A DNA stretch of 64,000 nucleotides from Teredinibacter turnerae (GTDB lineage: Bacteria > Pseudomonadota > Gammaproteobacteria > Pseudomonadales > Cellvibrionaceae). Where the stretch lies: contig NZ_CP149817.1 of the NCBI RefSeq assembly GCF_037935975.1, positions 4,960,001-5,024,000 of the forward strand, read 5' to 3'. Positions 35,072 to 44,549 of this stretch are shown here, in pieces. Position 1 is the stretch's first letter. Every line of letters begins with the position of its first letter. Under the pieces are notes generated by a model. The model did no database searches, was not told where the DNA came from, and saw only the letters and a list, made by a program, of their open reading frames with translations. The translations under genes and the position numbers were made by a program.

Positions 35072-35611
35072 CTATACAAGCGCCGCGTTTGTAAAGCGAT
35101 TGTCACCCGCCAGCCGGGCCATGCTGAATACCGGCCACTTCTCGCCGTGCATATCGTTATATGCGCCTTCAACAAAGCCTTCCAGACTTTCTGGCATACC
35201 ATCGTCTACTTGAGTGTAACTATCCGAGGTGAAGTGCTGCATTCCGAAGGCCCTATCCACAACAATACCGCTGTAGAGCGAGTCCGTTTCCAACACCAGC
35301 ACCCGCTGGTGCTTCTTGGGGCTGGTCATGTTGCCACCAAAAAACAGGGCGAGATCGAATAGCGGCAGCAAGCGACCGCGGACATTAGATAAACCGATAA
35401 CCCAGGGCTGCACCCCTGGCAAGCGGGTAGCGGATGGAAGCTCCATAAGTTCTGACACATGGCTCATTGGTGCGACAAACTTTTGCCCCAACAACGCAAA
35501 GCCAATCCCGCTCCAGCGCGGAGCGGCGTCCTGGCGGGCGGGCAGCCCCGCCGCAGAAGTGCGACTGCGCTGTGCCAGGTTAGCCAACACATGGAAAGCA
35601 GAATCACTCAC
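35072..35611 (-). CDS. pilI: CheW-like adaptor PilI
   Basis: Couples PilJ to ChpA. About 179 residues. CheW domain stretches: WSGIGFALLGQKFVAPMSHV, WVIGLSNVRGRLLPLFDLAL and VLVLETDSLYSGIVVDRAFG. I choose the GTG at 35611 because GGGAG lies nine bases upstream and the resulting start (MSDSAFHVL) resembles pseudomonad PilI. An ATG at 35620 is in frame but directly abuts that GGGAG. Confidence 0.93.
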   Translation of the reverse strand: MSDSAFHVLANLAQRSRTSAAGLPARQDAAPRWSGIGFALLGQKFVAPMSHVSELMELPSATRLPGVQPWVIGLSNVRGRLLPLFDLALFFGGNMTSPKKHQRVLVLETDSLYSGIVVDRAFGMQHFTSDSYTQVDDGMPESLEGFVEGAYNDMHGEKWPVFSMARLAGDNRFTNAALV

Positions 35612-35655
35612 AGTTTGCATCTCCCGGCATTTGACGGTCGAAATCGAACGTCAAA

Positions 35656-36018
35656 TCAAACGCCCACTTTTTCCATCGTTGAAAACAGTTCTTTCTCATC
35701 GATCGGCTTGGTGAGGTACGCTTTCGCTCCTTGGCGCATCCCCCAAACGCGATCGGTTTCCTGATCTTTTGTGGTAACGATAATGACAGGAATATGACCG
35801 GTTTCAGCCGCCTTGGTGAGCTGGCGCGTCGCCTGAAAGCCATTGAGGCCAGGCATAACAATATCCATCAGAATAACGTCGGGCAGCTCCGCTTTCGCGG
35901 TTGCTACACCCTCTTCACCGTTGGTCGCCGTTATCACGGAGTGGCCGTTCTTTTCCAACATCCCGGTGAGTTTATAAGTTTCGGTTGGTGAATCATCAAC
36001 AATCAGCACTTTGGCCAT
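35656..36018 (-). CDS. pilH: Response regulator PilH (CheY-like)
   Basis: Single-domain receiver of 120 residues phosphorylated by ChpA. MAKVLIVDDSPTETYKLTGM carries the acidic pair, the phospho-acceptor is in ILMDIVMPGLNGF (Asp about 52), and the Lys is in AYLTKPIDEKEL. In pseudomonads PilH acts opposite to PilG in retraction control. Lies between pilG and pilI. Confidence 0.96.
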   Translation of the reverse strand: MAKVLIVDDSPTETYKLTGMLEKNGHSVITATNGEEGVATAKAELPDVILMDIVMPGLNGFQATRQLTKAAETGHIPVIIVTTKDQETDRVWGMRQGAKAYLTKPIDEKELFSTMEKVGV

Positions 36019-36063
36019 GAGTCCCCCAGCATTACTGGCAATTCGTTGTTCGGTTCCTAAAGA

Positions 36064-36459
36064 TTAACTCGCGCGAGCCACTTTCACGTGGGCTTCGATC
36101 GCGCCGATCAGCTCACCCTTGCTGAACGGCTTTGTCAGGTACTGGTCTGAACCCACAATACGGCCTTTCGCTTTATCGAAAAGACCATCTTTACTGGAAA
36201 GCATTATTACGGGTGTCGATTTGAATTCGCTGTTGTTTTTGATCAGTGCACAGGTTTGATAACCGTCGAGACGGGGCATCATAATGTCGACAAAAATGAT
36301 GTCTGGACGGGTGTCGGCAATTTTTGCGAGGGCATCAAACCCATCCGTTGCCGTGACCACAGTGCAACCGACTTTTTGCAACAGCGTTTCTGCTGTTCGC
36401 CGGATGGTTTTACTGTCGTCGATAACCATCACTTTCAAGTGCTCTAGATTAACGTCCAT
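36064..36459 (-). CDS. pilG: Response regulator PilG (CheY-like)
   Basis: Single-domain receiver of about 131 residues that promotes pilus extension and cAMP production in pseudomonads. The ATG at 36459, preceded by AAGG, gives LKVMVIDDSKTIRRTAETLL. The phospho-acceptor lies in FVDIMMPRLDGYQTC and the conserved lysine in QYLTKPFS. It is the first gene of the Pil-Chp operon and diverges from gshB. Confidence 0.97.
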   Translation of the reverse strand: MDVNLEHLKVMVIDDSKTIRRTAETLLQKVGCTVVTATDGFDALAKIADTRPDIIFVDIMMPRLDGYQTCALIKNNSEFKSTPVIMLSSKDGLFDKAKGRIVGSDQYLTKPFSKGELIGAIEAHVKVARAS

Positions 36460-36643
36460 AGAGTGACCTTGTTTCAGTTCTCTGGTATTTAGGTAAGGCG
36501 CCACAAAATAAAACTATTAAGCGACAACTTTTAACATAGTTTTCCAGTGTAATCCATAAATGCTTGAAAAAAATAGGAATCTACGTTTTTTGCCCACTGG
36601 ATCAAATGTGAAATCAAAGTAACATTTCTTATACCTTACCTTT

Positions 36644-36649
36644 TATAAT
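36644..36649 (+). promoter_or_regulatory. Candidate -10 box for gshB
   Basis: A perfect TATAAT lies 57 nt before the gshB start, in the AT-rich divergent gap to pilG. No consensus -35 is visible at normal spacing. A palindrome CCAATATTGG (36653-36662) sits near the expected start point. Confidence 0.4.
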
Positions 36650-36705
36650 CGTCCAATATTGGCGGTTTCGCCAACCAGCAAACCTATTTTTTCGGGGTAG
36701 AAAAT

Positions 36706-37665
36706 TTGTCACACACACTTCGCATTGGTGTGGTAATGGATCCCATTTCCAACATCAGCTTCAAGAAAGACACCACGCTCGCAATGCTGCTGGCAGCACA
36801 AGAGCGCGGCCATCAATTGTTTTATATGGAAATAAAGGACCTGCTCCTGGATCAGGGCAACGCTCGCGCGAACATGGCTACATTATCTGTCGCGAATGAC
36901 GCAGCCAACTGGTTCACGCTTGGCGAAAAAAGTTTGCTGAATTTGAGCGAACTGGACGTCGTGCTTATGCGAAAAGATCCACCTTTTGACAATCAATATA
37001 TCTATGCGACATATATTCTTGAGCGCGCCGAGCAGCAAGGTACTTTAATTGTTAACAAACCGCAGAGTTTGCGCGACTGCAACGAAAAGGTTTTCGCCAC
37101 GCAATTTCCACAGTGTTGTCCCCCGGTAACCGTGTCCCGTGATACCCGTTTATTGCGCGAGTTTCATCAACAACACGATGACGTGATCTTTAAGCCGCTG
37201 GACGGTATGGGCGGCAGCGGTATTTTTCGTTGCCGCGCCGACGACCCGAATGTCAGTGTGATTCTCGAAACACTCACCGACGCCGGTGCGAGCTTTATTA
37301 TGGCGCAAAAATTTATCCCGGATATCCGCAATGGTGACAAGCGGGTGCTAGTGGTAAACGGCGAACCCATCCCCTACTGTTTAGCGCGCATTCCCGCCGA
37401 AGGCGAAACCCGAGGCAATCTCGCCGCGGGTGGCAGCGGTGTTGCACAACCCCTTAGCGAACGCGACCGCTGGATCGTGGCACAGGTTGCACCGACCTTA
37501 AAAGAAAAAGGACTTCTCTTTGTCGGCCTGGATATTATTGGCGACTACCTGACAGAAATTAATGTCACCAGCCCCACGTGTGTGCGGGAGATAGACGCAG
37601 CGTTCGACACGCGTATCGCAGAAAAACTTATGCTCGCCATTGAAGGCATTCGCAACAACAGATAA
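36706..37665 (+). CDS. gshB: Glutathione synthetase GshB
   Basis: ATP-dependent addition of glycine to gamma-glutamylcysteine. 319 residues of the ATP-grasp family. Family stretches: RIGVVMDPISNISFKKDTTL, FKPLDGMGGSGIFRC, FIPDIRNGDKRVLVVNGEP and the C-terminal LLFVGLDIIGDYLTEINVTS. The start is TTG at 36706 with GGGGT about eight bases upstream. It precedes the tonB-like gene with one-base overlap. Confidence 0.97.
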   Translation: MSHTLRIGVVMDPISNISFKKDTTLAMLLAAQERGHQLFYMEIKDLLLDQGNARANMATLSVANDAANWFTLGEKSLLNLSELDVVLMRKDPPFDNQYIYATYILERAEQQGTLIVNKPQSLRDCNEKVFATQFPQCCPPVTVSRDTRLLREFHQQHDDVIFKPLDGMGGSGIFRCRADDPNVSVILETLTDAGASFIMAQKFIPDIRNGDKRVLVVNGEPIPYCLARIPAEGETRGNLAAGGSGVAQPLSERDRWIVAQVAPTLKEKGLLFVGLDIIGDYLTEINVTSPTCVREIDAAFDTRIAEKLMLAIEGIRNNR

Positions 37666-38546
37666 TGACTATGGCAGCAGTAGCAGATGGCGGTGGCTCG
37701 GACCGCCTCATATTCGGTATGTTTCTCGCGTCAGCATTGCATGCAATGCTGATTCTCGGTGTCGACACAGGTGCGCACGATGGCACCAAACTTGCGCCCA
37801 CACTCAATATTACGCTCGCCACGCACAAGAGCAACAACGCACCAGACAAAGCCGACTTTTTGGCGCAATTTAATCAGCAGGCAAGCGGCACCGCCGACAG
37901 TGTCAAAGAGGTGACCACCGACAAACTCGCTGAAATTGAGGACACCCAGGTGCGCGACGTTAATCCCCTGCCGCAGCGCAAAGCGAGTACCGACACGCCC
38001 TCAACTGCGCAACTGCTCGCGACCACGCGACCGCGCGATCGAGCGGTAACCCGGCAAGAGGATACGGATCTAAAATCCGTAAGTGACATCAGTGAAGGTG
38101 CGCTTGTAGACGCTCCACTGGAAAGTACGGAAATTGCCAGCCTTCGCGCCAAGTTGGATCGCGAACGCCAGGCCCTGGCCAACAAACCCCGAACTCGGCG
38201 CCTCACGTCAGCGTCCACCAAAGCATCTTATGACGCTGCCTACCTGAATGATTGGGCGTATAAAGTTGAAAGCGTGGGCAACGCAAATTTTCCTGCCGAA
38301 GCGCTGCAACAGGCCATTTTTGGCAGCCTTCGCGTCGCTGTATTAATCGATCGTTACGGCAAGGTTAAACGGGTGGAAATTCTCGAGAGTTCGGGGCACC
38401 GTCTCCTGGACGACGCAACCCGACAAATTGTGCGTCTGGCCTCCCCTTTTCCTGCGCTGCCAGAAGAAATGCTGGAACACGCCGATCAACTGGAAATTAT
38501 TCGGACCTGGCGGTTCGAACTTTCTGGAATGAGCACAAGTCGCTGA
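37665..38546 (+). CDS. TonB-like energy transducer (TonB3 type)
   Basis: 293 residues. One N-terminal membrane segment (LIFGMFLASALHAMLILGV), a 170-residue Pro-poor, charged linker, and a C-terminal TonB domain (YKVESVGNANFPAEALQQAI, GKVKRVEILESSGHRLLDDA). The first ATG shares a base with the gshB stop (TAATG), so the two are coupled. In P. aeruginosa the gene at this place, tonB3, is needed for twitching motility, which fits the adjacent Pil-Chp cluster. A role in iron uptake is less likely from context. Confidence 0.9.
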   Translation: MTMAAVADGGGSDRLIFGMFLASALHAMLILGVDTGAHDGTKLAPTLNITLATHKSNNAPDKADFLAQFNQQASGTADSVKEVTTDKLAEIEDTQVRDVNPLPQRKASTDTPSTAQLLATTRPRDRAVTRQEDTDLKSVSDISEGALVDAPLESTEIASLRAKLDRERQALANKPRTRRLTSASTKASYDAAYLNDWAYKVESVGNANFPAEALQQAIFGSLRVAVLIDRYGKVKRVEILESSGHRLLDDATRQIVRLASPFPALPEEMLEHADQLEIIRTWRFELSGMSTSR

Positions 38547-38629
38547 TCCACACGTAAAGGATCTACGTAAATTTATGCCAAAAGACAGTTTTCGCTTGTT
38601 TTATATAAAAGCGGACGCATACTGAAAGC

Positions 38630-39208
38630 ATGACTCGATACCTATCTCAGGATACCCCCGAAAGTCTTCGCGACCATTTTCTGGTGGCGATGCCCGGGCT
38701 CAACGACCCGATTTTTTCGCGCTCGGTGACCTATGTTTGCGACCATAGCGAACAAGGGGCTATGGGTATCGTTATCAACCAGCCTCTGGACCTTAAACTC
38801 GGAGATATCTTCGAGCAACTCGCGATAGAACACACACCGCAACCGGTTAATCGACCGGTTTTGGCCGGCGGGCCAGTCAATATGCAGCGCGGGTTTGTGC
38901 TGCACCGGGATACGGGCAATTGGGAATCGACACTGCACATTACCGCTGAGATCTGCCTCACGGCATCGCGGGATATCGTGAGTGCCATGGCCATGGATGA
39001 AGGCCCCAAAAGTGCGATCTTTGCGCTCGGCTATGCCGGCTGGAGCCCTGGTCAATTGGAAGGCGAGCTAGCCAATAACTCCTGGTTGGTAGTACCTGCC
39101 GAAACGGGGATTATCTTCGACACGCCGGTGGAAGAACGCTGGAACGCCACCGCAAAATTGCTGGGTATCGACCTCAACCTTATTTCATCCGAAGCCGGGC
39201 ATGCCTGA
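38630..39208 (+). CDS. yqgE: UPF0301 protein YqgE (AlgH family)
   Basis: 192 residues of unknown biochemical role. The family patterns are [40 protein letters not shown] and [20 protein letters not shown]. The Pseudomonas relative AlgH influences alginate production. Its stop overlaps the ruvX start by eight nt, an association conserved in many proteobacteria. Confidence 0.95.
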   Translation: MTRYLSQDTPESLRDHFLVAMPGLNDPIFSRSVTYVCDHSEQGAMGIVINQPLDLKLGDIFEQLAIEHTPQPVNRPVLAGGPVNMQRGFVLHRDTGNWESTLHITAEICLTASRDIVSAMAMDEGPKSAIFALGYAGWSPGQLEGELANNSWLVVPAETGIIFDTPVEERWNATAKLLGIDLNLISSEAGHA

Positions 39209-39641
39209 CCCCCGCACTGAAGAAACCATCCTGGCATTCGACTTTGGCACCCGCAGCATCGGCGTTGCAGTCGGCCAAACGCTGACGCTAAGCGCCAACG
39301 AACTCCCCACCTTAAAAGCCAAAGACGGCATCCCGGACTGGCAACAGCTGGAGCAGCTGTTCACCGAATGGCAGCCAAACCTGGTTGTTGTTGGCCTGCC
39401 GGTTAATATGGATGGCAGCGAAATGGAAATGACCAGGCGCGCCCGCAAGTTTGGCAATCGACTCAACGGCCGCTTCAATCAGATGGTGGCATTTTTCGAC
39501 GAACGACTCACCACGCGAGCGGCCAAAGAGGAAGCCGCTGCACATGGCCATCGCGGCAATTACCGCGCTAAACCCGTCGACTCGATTGCCGCGAGACTCA
39601 TTCTCGAAGGGTGGATGAGCGAGCGGGCCAGCAACAGCTGA
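39201..39641 (+). CDS. ruvX: Holliday-junction resolvase-like RuvX (YqgF)
   Basis: 146 residues of the RNase H-like fold, implicated in pre-16S rRNA 5'-end processing. Catalytic acids lie in [15 protein letters not shown] (Asp near 14), [16 protein letters not shown], and the C-terminal [11 protein letters not shown]. The ATG lies inside yqgE. Confidence 0.95.
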   Translation: MPDPRTEETILAFDFGTRSIGVAVGQTLTLSANELPTLKAKDGIPDWQQLEQLFTEWQPNLVVVGLPVNMDGSEMEMTRRARKFGNRLNGRFNQMVAFFDERLTTRAAKEEAAAHGHRGNYRAKPVDSIAARLILEGWMSERASNS

Positions 39642-39677
39642 TCCCGTTGGCGGGCCGCCCGAATCTGCCTAAAAGGG

Positions 39678-40820
39678 TTAAAACTTGCGTGTGCGATGAG
39701 AATCGTCTTCCTGAATACTCAGTTCATCGGCCGCGTGTTTCAGGTACTCGGCATCGCTCTCAGAACCCAGCTTAATCATCAGACGCAAATCGTTCGGCGA
39801 ATCCGCATGCGACAGCGCATCTTCATACGTAATTTCGCCCGCGTCATAAAGTTCGTATAACGCCTGATCAAACGTTTGCATGCCCTGCTCGTTGGATTTC
39901 TTCATCAGCTCTTTCAGCTCATGCACTTCGCCCTTGCGAATTAAATCCTGAGCGAGCGGCGTATTCAGGAATATTTCCAGGCACGCGCGACGCCCCTGCC
40001 CGTCTGGCGTAGGGATCAACTGCTGGGCAACGATTGCTCGCAGGTTTAACGACAAATCCATCCACAGCTGGCTGTGACGATCGGCCGGAAAGAAGTGAAT
40101 AATACGGTCCAACGCCTGGTTCGCATTATTCGCGTGCAAGGTCGCGAGACAGAGATGTCCGGTTTCCGCAAACGCAATCGCGTGATCCATGGTTTCACGA
40201 GCACGCACCTCACCAATCAGAATGACGTCTGGCGCTTGTCGCAAGGTATTTTTCAGCGCGACTTCAAAGGATTCCGTATCAATACCGACTTCGCGCTGAG
40301 TGATAACACAACCCTGGTGCTGATGAATAAATTCGATAGGGTCTTCAATGGAAATAATATGCCCTTTGGAGTTGCGATTGCGGTGACCGATCATCGCGGC
40401 GAGAGAGGTGGACTTACCAGTACCGGTCGCCCCCACAAACAGCACCAAACCGCGCTTTACCATCGCCAGCTCTTTAATGGTTTCCGGCAGGCCCAAGTCA
40501 TCGATTTTTGGAATTTGCGTTTCGATTCTACGCAACACCATGCCCGCCAGGTTGCGCTGATAGAACGCGCTGGCACGAAACCGCCCAACACCTCGCGCGC
40601 TAATGGCAAAGTTGAGCTCTTTGCTTTCCAAAAACTCTTTGCGCTGTTTTTCGTTCATCACACTGAGCACAGTTTCGCGGCTCTTTTCCGGCGACAGGGG
40701 CGTCGACGAAACGGGAACCACTTTACCGTGTAATTTCATGGACGGCGGAACACCGGCCGTAATAAACAAATCCGACGCACCTTTTTCAACCATCAACGCC
40801 AGCAGGCGATCAAAATCCAT
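39678..40820 (-). CDS. pilU: Type IV pilus retraction ATPase paralogue PilU
   Basis: PilT-dependent accessory retraction ATPase. 380 residues. Walker A GATGTGKSTSLAAM near 132, Asp box ISIEDPIEFIHQH, Walker B EVRARETMDHAI region, and the His box LATLHANNANQALDRI. A C-terminal extension past the PilT length is typical. It lies 48 nt downstream of pilT on the same strand and converges on ruvX. Confidence 0.96.
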   Translation of the reverse strand: MDFDRLLALMVEKGASDLFITAGVPPSMKLHGKVVPVSSTPLSPEKSRETVLSVMNEKQRKEFLESKELNFAISARGVGRFRASAFYQRNLAGMVLRRIETQIPKIDDLGLPETIKELAMVKRGLVLFVGATGTGKSTSLAAMIGHRNRNSKGHIISIEDPIEFIHQHQGCVITQREVGIDTESFEVALKNTLRQAPDVILIGEVRARETMDHAIAFAETGHLCLATLHANNANQALDRIIHFFPADRHSQLWMDLSLNLRAIVAQQLIPTPDGQGRRACLEIFLNTPLAQDLIRKGEVHELKELMKKSNEQGMQTFDQALYELYDAGEITYEDALSHADSPNDLRLMIKLGSESDAEYLKHAADELSIQEDDSHRTRKF

Positions 40821-40868
40821 AGAAATTCCCAGTTGTTAGTATGATCAAACAAGTCATTGCCCAAGCGC

Positions 40869-41903
40869 TTAGAAAGCGTCCGGCATCTTAGCTTTTTCGC
40901 GAGCGACTTCACGCGAAATAATGCGGCGTTCCACCAAATCCGCCAGACATTGATCCATCGTTTGCATGCCGATGGCGCCGCCGGTTTGAATAGCAGAGTA
41001 CATTTGCGCAACCTTATCTTCGCGAATCAGGTTGCGAATGGCCGGTGTACCGCGCATGATTTCATGTGCAGCGACACGTCCGCCGCCATTTTTTTTCATC
41101 AGCGTTTGCGATACCACCGCCTCCAGGGATTCCGACAACATTGAGCGGACCATGGCTTTTTCATTGGCGGGGAACACGTCGACAACCCGGTCGATGGTTT
41201 TTGCCGCCGAGGTGGTGTGCAGCGTACCGAACACCAGGTGACCGGTTTCCGCGGCAGTTAATGCCAACCGGATGGTCTCGAGGTCCCGCATCTCGCCCAC
41301 CAGAATAATGTCCGGGTCTTCCCGCAATGCGGAGCGCAACGCCTCGGCAAAGCCGTGTGTGTCGCGATGAACTTCACGCTGGTTTACCAGGCACTTTTTA
41401 CTTTCGTGTACGAATTCTATTGGGTCTTCGATAGTCAGAATATGGTGATATTTGTTTTCGTTGATGTAGTCCATCATTGCGGCAAGCGTGGTAGATTTAC
41501 CGGAACCGGTCGGCCCGGTCACCAGGACCAGCCCGCGTGGCACCGAGGACACATCGCGGAAAACCTGCCCCATGCCCAGCTCCTCCATCGTCAACACTTT
41601 GGAGGGAATCGTTCGGAATACCGCGCCTGCACCACGATTCTGGTTAAATGCGTTTACCCGGAAACGCGCCACGCCCGGTACTTCGAAGGAGAAATCCGTT
41701 TCCAGGAACTCCTCGTAGTCCTTGCGTTGCTTGTCGTTCATAATTTCGTAGATCAGGCCGTGTACCTGCTTGTGCTCCATCGGCGGCAGGTTGATACGAC
41801 GCACATCGCCATCGACGCGGATCATTGGCGGCAAGCCAGCAGAGAGGTGTAAATCCGATGCGCCCTGCTTCGCTGAGAACGCCAATAATTCGGTAATATC
41901 CAT
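40869..41903 (-). CDS. pilT: Type IV pilus retraction ATPase PilT
   Basis: Hexameric ATPase that depolymerises the pilus for twitching. 344 residues. N-terminal stretch LAFSAKQGASDLHLSAGLPP, Walker A GPTGSGKSTTLAAM, Asp box LTIEDPIEFVHESK, His box FGTLHTTSAAKTIDRV, and the AIRNLIREDKVAQMYS motif near residue 292. AAGG precedes the ATG by seven bases. Divergent from yggS over 45 nt. Confidence 0.98.
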   Translation of the reverse strand: MDITELLAFSAKQGASDLHLSAGLPPMIRVDGDVRRINLPPMEHKQVHGLIYEIMNDKQRKDYEEFLETDFSFEVPGVARFRVNAFNQNRGAGAVFRTIPSKVLTMEELGMGQVFRDVSSVPRGLVLVTGPTGSGKSTTLAAMMDYINENKYHHILTIEDPIEFVHESKKCLVNQREVHRDTHGFAEALRSALREDPDIILVGEMRDLETIRLALTAAETGHLVFGTLHTTSAAKTIDRVVDVFPANEKAMVRSMLSESLEAVVSQTLMKKNGGGRVAAHEIMRGTPAIRNLIREDKVAQMYSAIQTGGAIGMQTMDQCLADLVERRIISREVAREKAKMPDAF

Positions 41904-41948
41904 AGAAAAGCCTTGTGAAAATCAAAGTCTGGAAGGTTACGTAAGTAT

Positions 41949-42635
41949 ATGCACAAGATCCAAGACAGGATAACTCAAGTTAACATACGAATTAAAAATG
42001 CGGCATCGAACGCCGGCAGAAACCCGCAGGCCATCACACTACTGGCGGTCAGTAAACGCCAGCCGAACCCGCTGATTCAAGCGGCATATGACGCAGGCCT
42101 GCGCGATTTTGGCGAAAATTACCTGCAGGAGGCTGTCGAAAAAATCGCCGTGTTAGCCATGCCTGAAGCACGCTGGCATTTTATCGGCCCTATTCAAAGC
42201 AATAAAACCCGCGCAATTGCTGAACATTTCCAGTGGGTACACTCCGTTGACAGGTTAAAAATCGCCCAACGACTCAGCGAACAGCGACCCTCCGCGTTAC
42301 CGCCCCTGCAAATATGCCTGCAGGTTAATATCGACAACGAAGACACCAAATCCGGTGTCGGCGTCGCCGAACTGGAAACCCTGGCCTTGGCGGTGGCTGA
42401 GCTACCGCATCTGCAGTTGCGAGGGTTGATGACCATTCCTGCGACCCAATATACCGCAGATAATTCGCCGTTTGTGCGCTTGCAAACTTTATTCGAGCGC
42501 TTGAAAAAGCACCCCCAGCTCGCCAATATGGACACCCTTTCCATGGGCATGTCTGGCGACATGGAAGACGCTATTGCTGCTGGTTCCACCCAGGTACGCA
42601 TCGGCACTGCCCTGTTCGGCGAGCGAACCCATTAA
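41949..42635 (+). CDS. yggS: PLP homeostasis protein YggS
   Basis: Pyridoxal-phosphate-binding protein of the YBL036C/PROSC family. 228 residues. The PLP lysine is in ITLLAVSKRQP (near residue 35). Other stretches are DFGENYLQEAVEK, WHFIGPIQSNKTRAI and LSMGMSGDMEDAIAAGSTQV. First of the yggS-proC-yggT-yggU series. Confidence 0.96.
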   Translation: MHKIQDRITQVNIRIKNAASNAGRNPQAITLLAVSKRQPNPLIQAAYDAGLRDFGENYLQEAVEKIAVLAMPEARWHFIGPIQSNKTRAIAEHFQWVHSVDRLKIAQRLSEQRPSALPPLQICLQVNIDNEDTKSGVGVAELETLALAVAELPHLQLRGLMTIPATQYTADNSPFVRLQTLFERLKKHPQLANMDTLSMGMSGDMEDAIAAGSTQVRIGTALFGERTH

Positions 42636-42685
42636 ATCCGGATGCGATCTGACGCGCATCTGATATCAGAGTTTCAGGACCACAG

Positions 42686-43519
42686 ATGACAGATTCACAG
42701 CCCATAGTGGCGTTCATTGGCGCCGGCAACATGGCCGGCAGCATATTCGGCGGCCTGGTCGCAAACGGTTATAGCGCGCAGAGCATTATCGCCAGCGACC
42801 CAAAGCCCGAGGCACTCGCTAAGCTCCAGGCATCACTCAATATTCGCACCACCACCGACAACAGCGAGGCCCTGGCCGCTGCCGACATCGTTGTGCTGGC
42901 GGTAAAGCCGCAAGTTATGAAAGCCGTGTGCTGCGACCTGGCACCACACTTAAAGCCGGGAACCCTGGTGGTCTCGATCGCCGCCGGCATCAGTGCCGCA
43001 AGCCTGCACACCTGGCTGGGAGGCAGTCAGGACCTGGCGCTAGTGCGCTGTATGCCGAACACGCCATCGCTGGTTCAAGCCGGCGCCAGTGGCTTGTTTG
43101 CCACCCCCAGTGTGAGCGACAAGCAAAAGCAACAGGCTGAGTCCATAATGGCGGCCGTTGGCAGCGTCTGCTGGGTCAATAACGAGGAAGACATTCACGC
43201 GGTTACCGCGGTTTCCGGCAGTGGCCCGGCTTATTTCTTTCTGATGATCGAAGCCATGATTGACGCCGGCGTTGCTCAGGGCCTGAGCAAAGACACCGCT
43301 GCGCGCTTAGCGTTGGATACCGCCTATGGTGCCGCTAAACTGGCAGTTAACAGCGATGTGGATGTCGTGGAACTGCGCCGTCGGGTTACTTCGCCGAACG
43401 GAACCACCGCAGAGGCTATCGCATCCTTCGAGAACAATAACTACCGTGAAATTGTTGCCGATGCCATGCGGGCCTGCGCTGACCGTTCCCGGCAGCTGGC
43501 TGAACAACTGGCGGATTGA
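42686..43519 (+). CDS. proC: Pyrroline-5-carboxylate reductase ProC
   Basis: Last step of proline synthesis. 277 residues. NAD(P)-binding FIGAGNMAGSIFGGLV, VVLAVKPQVM, then VRCMPNTPSLVQAGASGLFA and the signature VTSPNGTTAEAIASFE. Follows yggS by 50 nt. Confidence 0.98.
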   Translation: MTDSQPIVAFIGAGNMAGSIFGGLVANGYSAQSIIASDPKPEALAKLQASLNIRTTTDNSEALAAADIVVLAVKPQVMKAVCCDLAPHLKPGTLVVSIAAGISAASLHTWLGGSQDLALVRCMPNTPSLVQAGASGLFATPSVSDKQKQQAESIMAAVGSVCWVNNEEDIHAVTAVSGSGPAYFFLMIEAMIDAGVAQGLSKDTAARLALDTAYGAAKLAVNSDVDVVELRRRVTSPNGTTAEAIASFENNNYREIVADAMRACADRSRQLAEQLAD

Positions 43520-43591
43520 CCCAACGGCCATCCGCCCGGTATTGCCAATTCATCAGGAACCATTCACCAGGAACAATAGAAAGAGTCTGCT

Positions 43592-44179
43592 ATGAACCCC
43601 TTTATCGAAATCGGTATTTATGTCGTCCACACGCTGGGCTCCGTGTTCCTGCTATTTGTTATTTTGCGTTTTTTGCTGCAACTGGCGCGGGCAGATTTCT
43701 ACAATCCGTTTTCGCAGACAGTGGTGAAGGTGACTAACCCGGTTTTGCTGCCGCTGCGCAAGGTCATTCCCGGATTTTTTGGCATCGATCTGGCATCGCT
43801 GGTGCTCGCGCTGCTAGTACAACTGGTTATCGGTGAACTCAGCGCCGTAATCGGTCACCACCAGTTGGTCAATCCCGGCTATGTTTTAATTATGGGCGCA
43901 CTCGGCACCCTTAAAATGACCACTTACATTGTGTATGTGTGCCTGCTGGTACTGGTAGTTACAAGTTTTATCGCACCCTACAGCACCCATCCAGCACTGG
44001 TTTTGGTGCGCCAACTGATGGAACCCCTGCTCCGTCCGGTACAGAAAGTGATTCCACCCATGGGTGGGCTCGACTTCTCAGTGCTGTTCGTGTTTATGGG
44101 TGTCACCATCATTCAAAAATTATTGGACGCGACGGCTTACTCTGTGGGCGTTATTCCGGGTTTGATTATTGGCTACTAG
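43592..44179 (+). CDS. yggT: YggT family membrane protein
   Basis: 195 residues with two YGGT repeats, each with paired membrane segments (HTLGSVFLLFVILRFLLQLAR, MTTYIVYVCLLVLVVTSFIA). Each repeat contains the P...P.rk.iPp pattern: NPVLLPLRKVIPGF and EPLLRPVQKVIPPM. An osmotic or division role has been suggested for relatives, but it is not established. Confidence 0.92.
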   Translation: MNPFIEIGIYVVHTLGSVFLLFVILRFLLQLARADFYNPFSQTVVKVTNPVLLPLRKVIPGFFGIDLASLVLALLVQLVIGELSAVIGHHQLVNPGYVLIMGALGTLKMTTYIVYVCLLVLVVTSFIAPYSTHPALVLVRQLMEPLLRPVQKVIPPMGGLDFSVLFVFMGVTIIQKLLDATAYSVGVIPGLIIGY

Positions 44180-44241
44180 CCGCTGGGCACCATACCGCCA
44201 AAAGAGTGCCGCAAACCGGCTAAAAATAAAGGACTGCGCTT

Positions 44242-44541
44242 GTGCCCGATCATTACCAATGGCATGAGGATCATTTAACCTTGCACTGCGTGTTGCAGCC
44301 AAAAGCCAGCAGTGATGCCTTCGCCGGTCTACAGGCGGACCGGCTAAAAATTCGTATTACAGCGCCACCGACCGATGGCAAAGCCAATGCCCATTTGGTG
44401 AAATACCTGGCGCGGCAATTTGGCGTTGCCAAAAGCAATATCGAAATCGTGCGCGGCCAGCTGTCGCGCCAGAAAACATTACAAATCCACCACCCAAAAC
44501 ACATACCAGCCGGCGCGCTGGTTGAACAGCCGAATACCTAA
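44242..44541 (+). CDS. yggU: DUF167 family protein YggU
   Basis: 99 residues of unknown role. Family stretch [20 protein letters not shown] followed by [18 protein letters not shown]. Start is GTG at 44242 with AAAGGA upstream. Nine nt before metX. Confidence 0.92.
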   Translation: MPDHYQWHEDHLTLHCVLQPKASSDAFAGLQADRLKIRITAPPTDGKANAHLVKYLARQFGVAKSNIEIVRGQLSRQKTLQIHHPKHIPAGALVEQPNT

Positions 44542-44549
44542 GGGCGTTT

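Noticed and set aside
33650-35362. 570-codon open frame antisense to pilJ and pilI
   Set aside because: It mirrors two strongly identified genes, has no ribosome-binding site and codes no recognisable domain.
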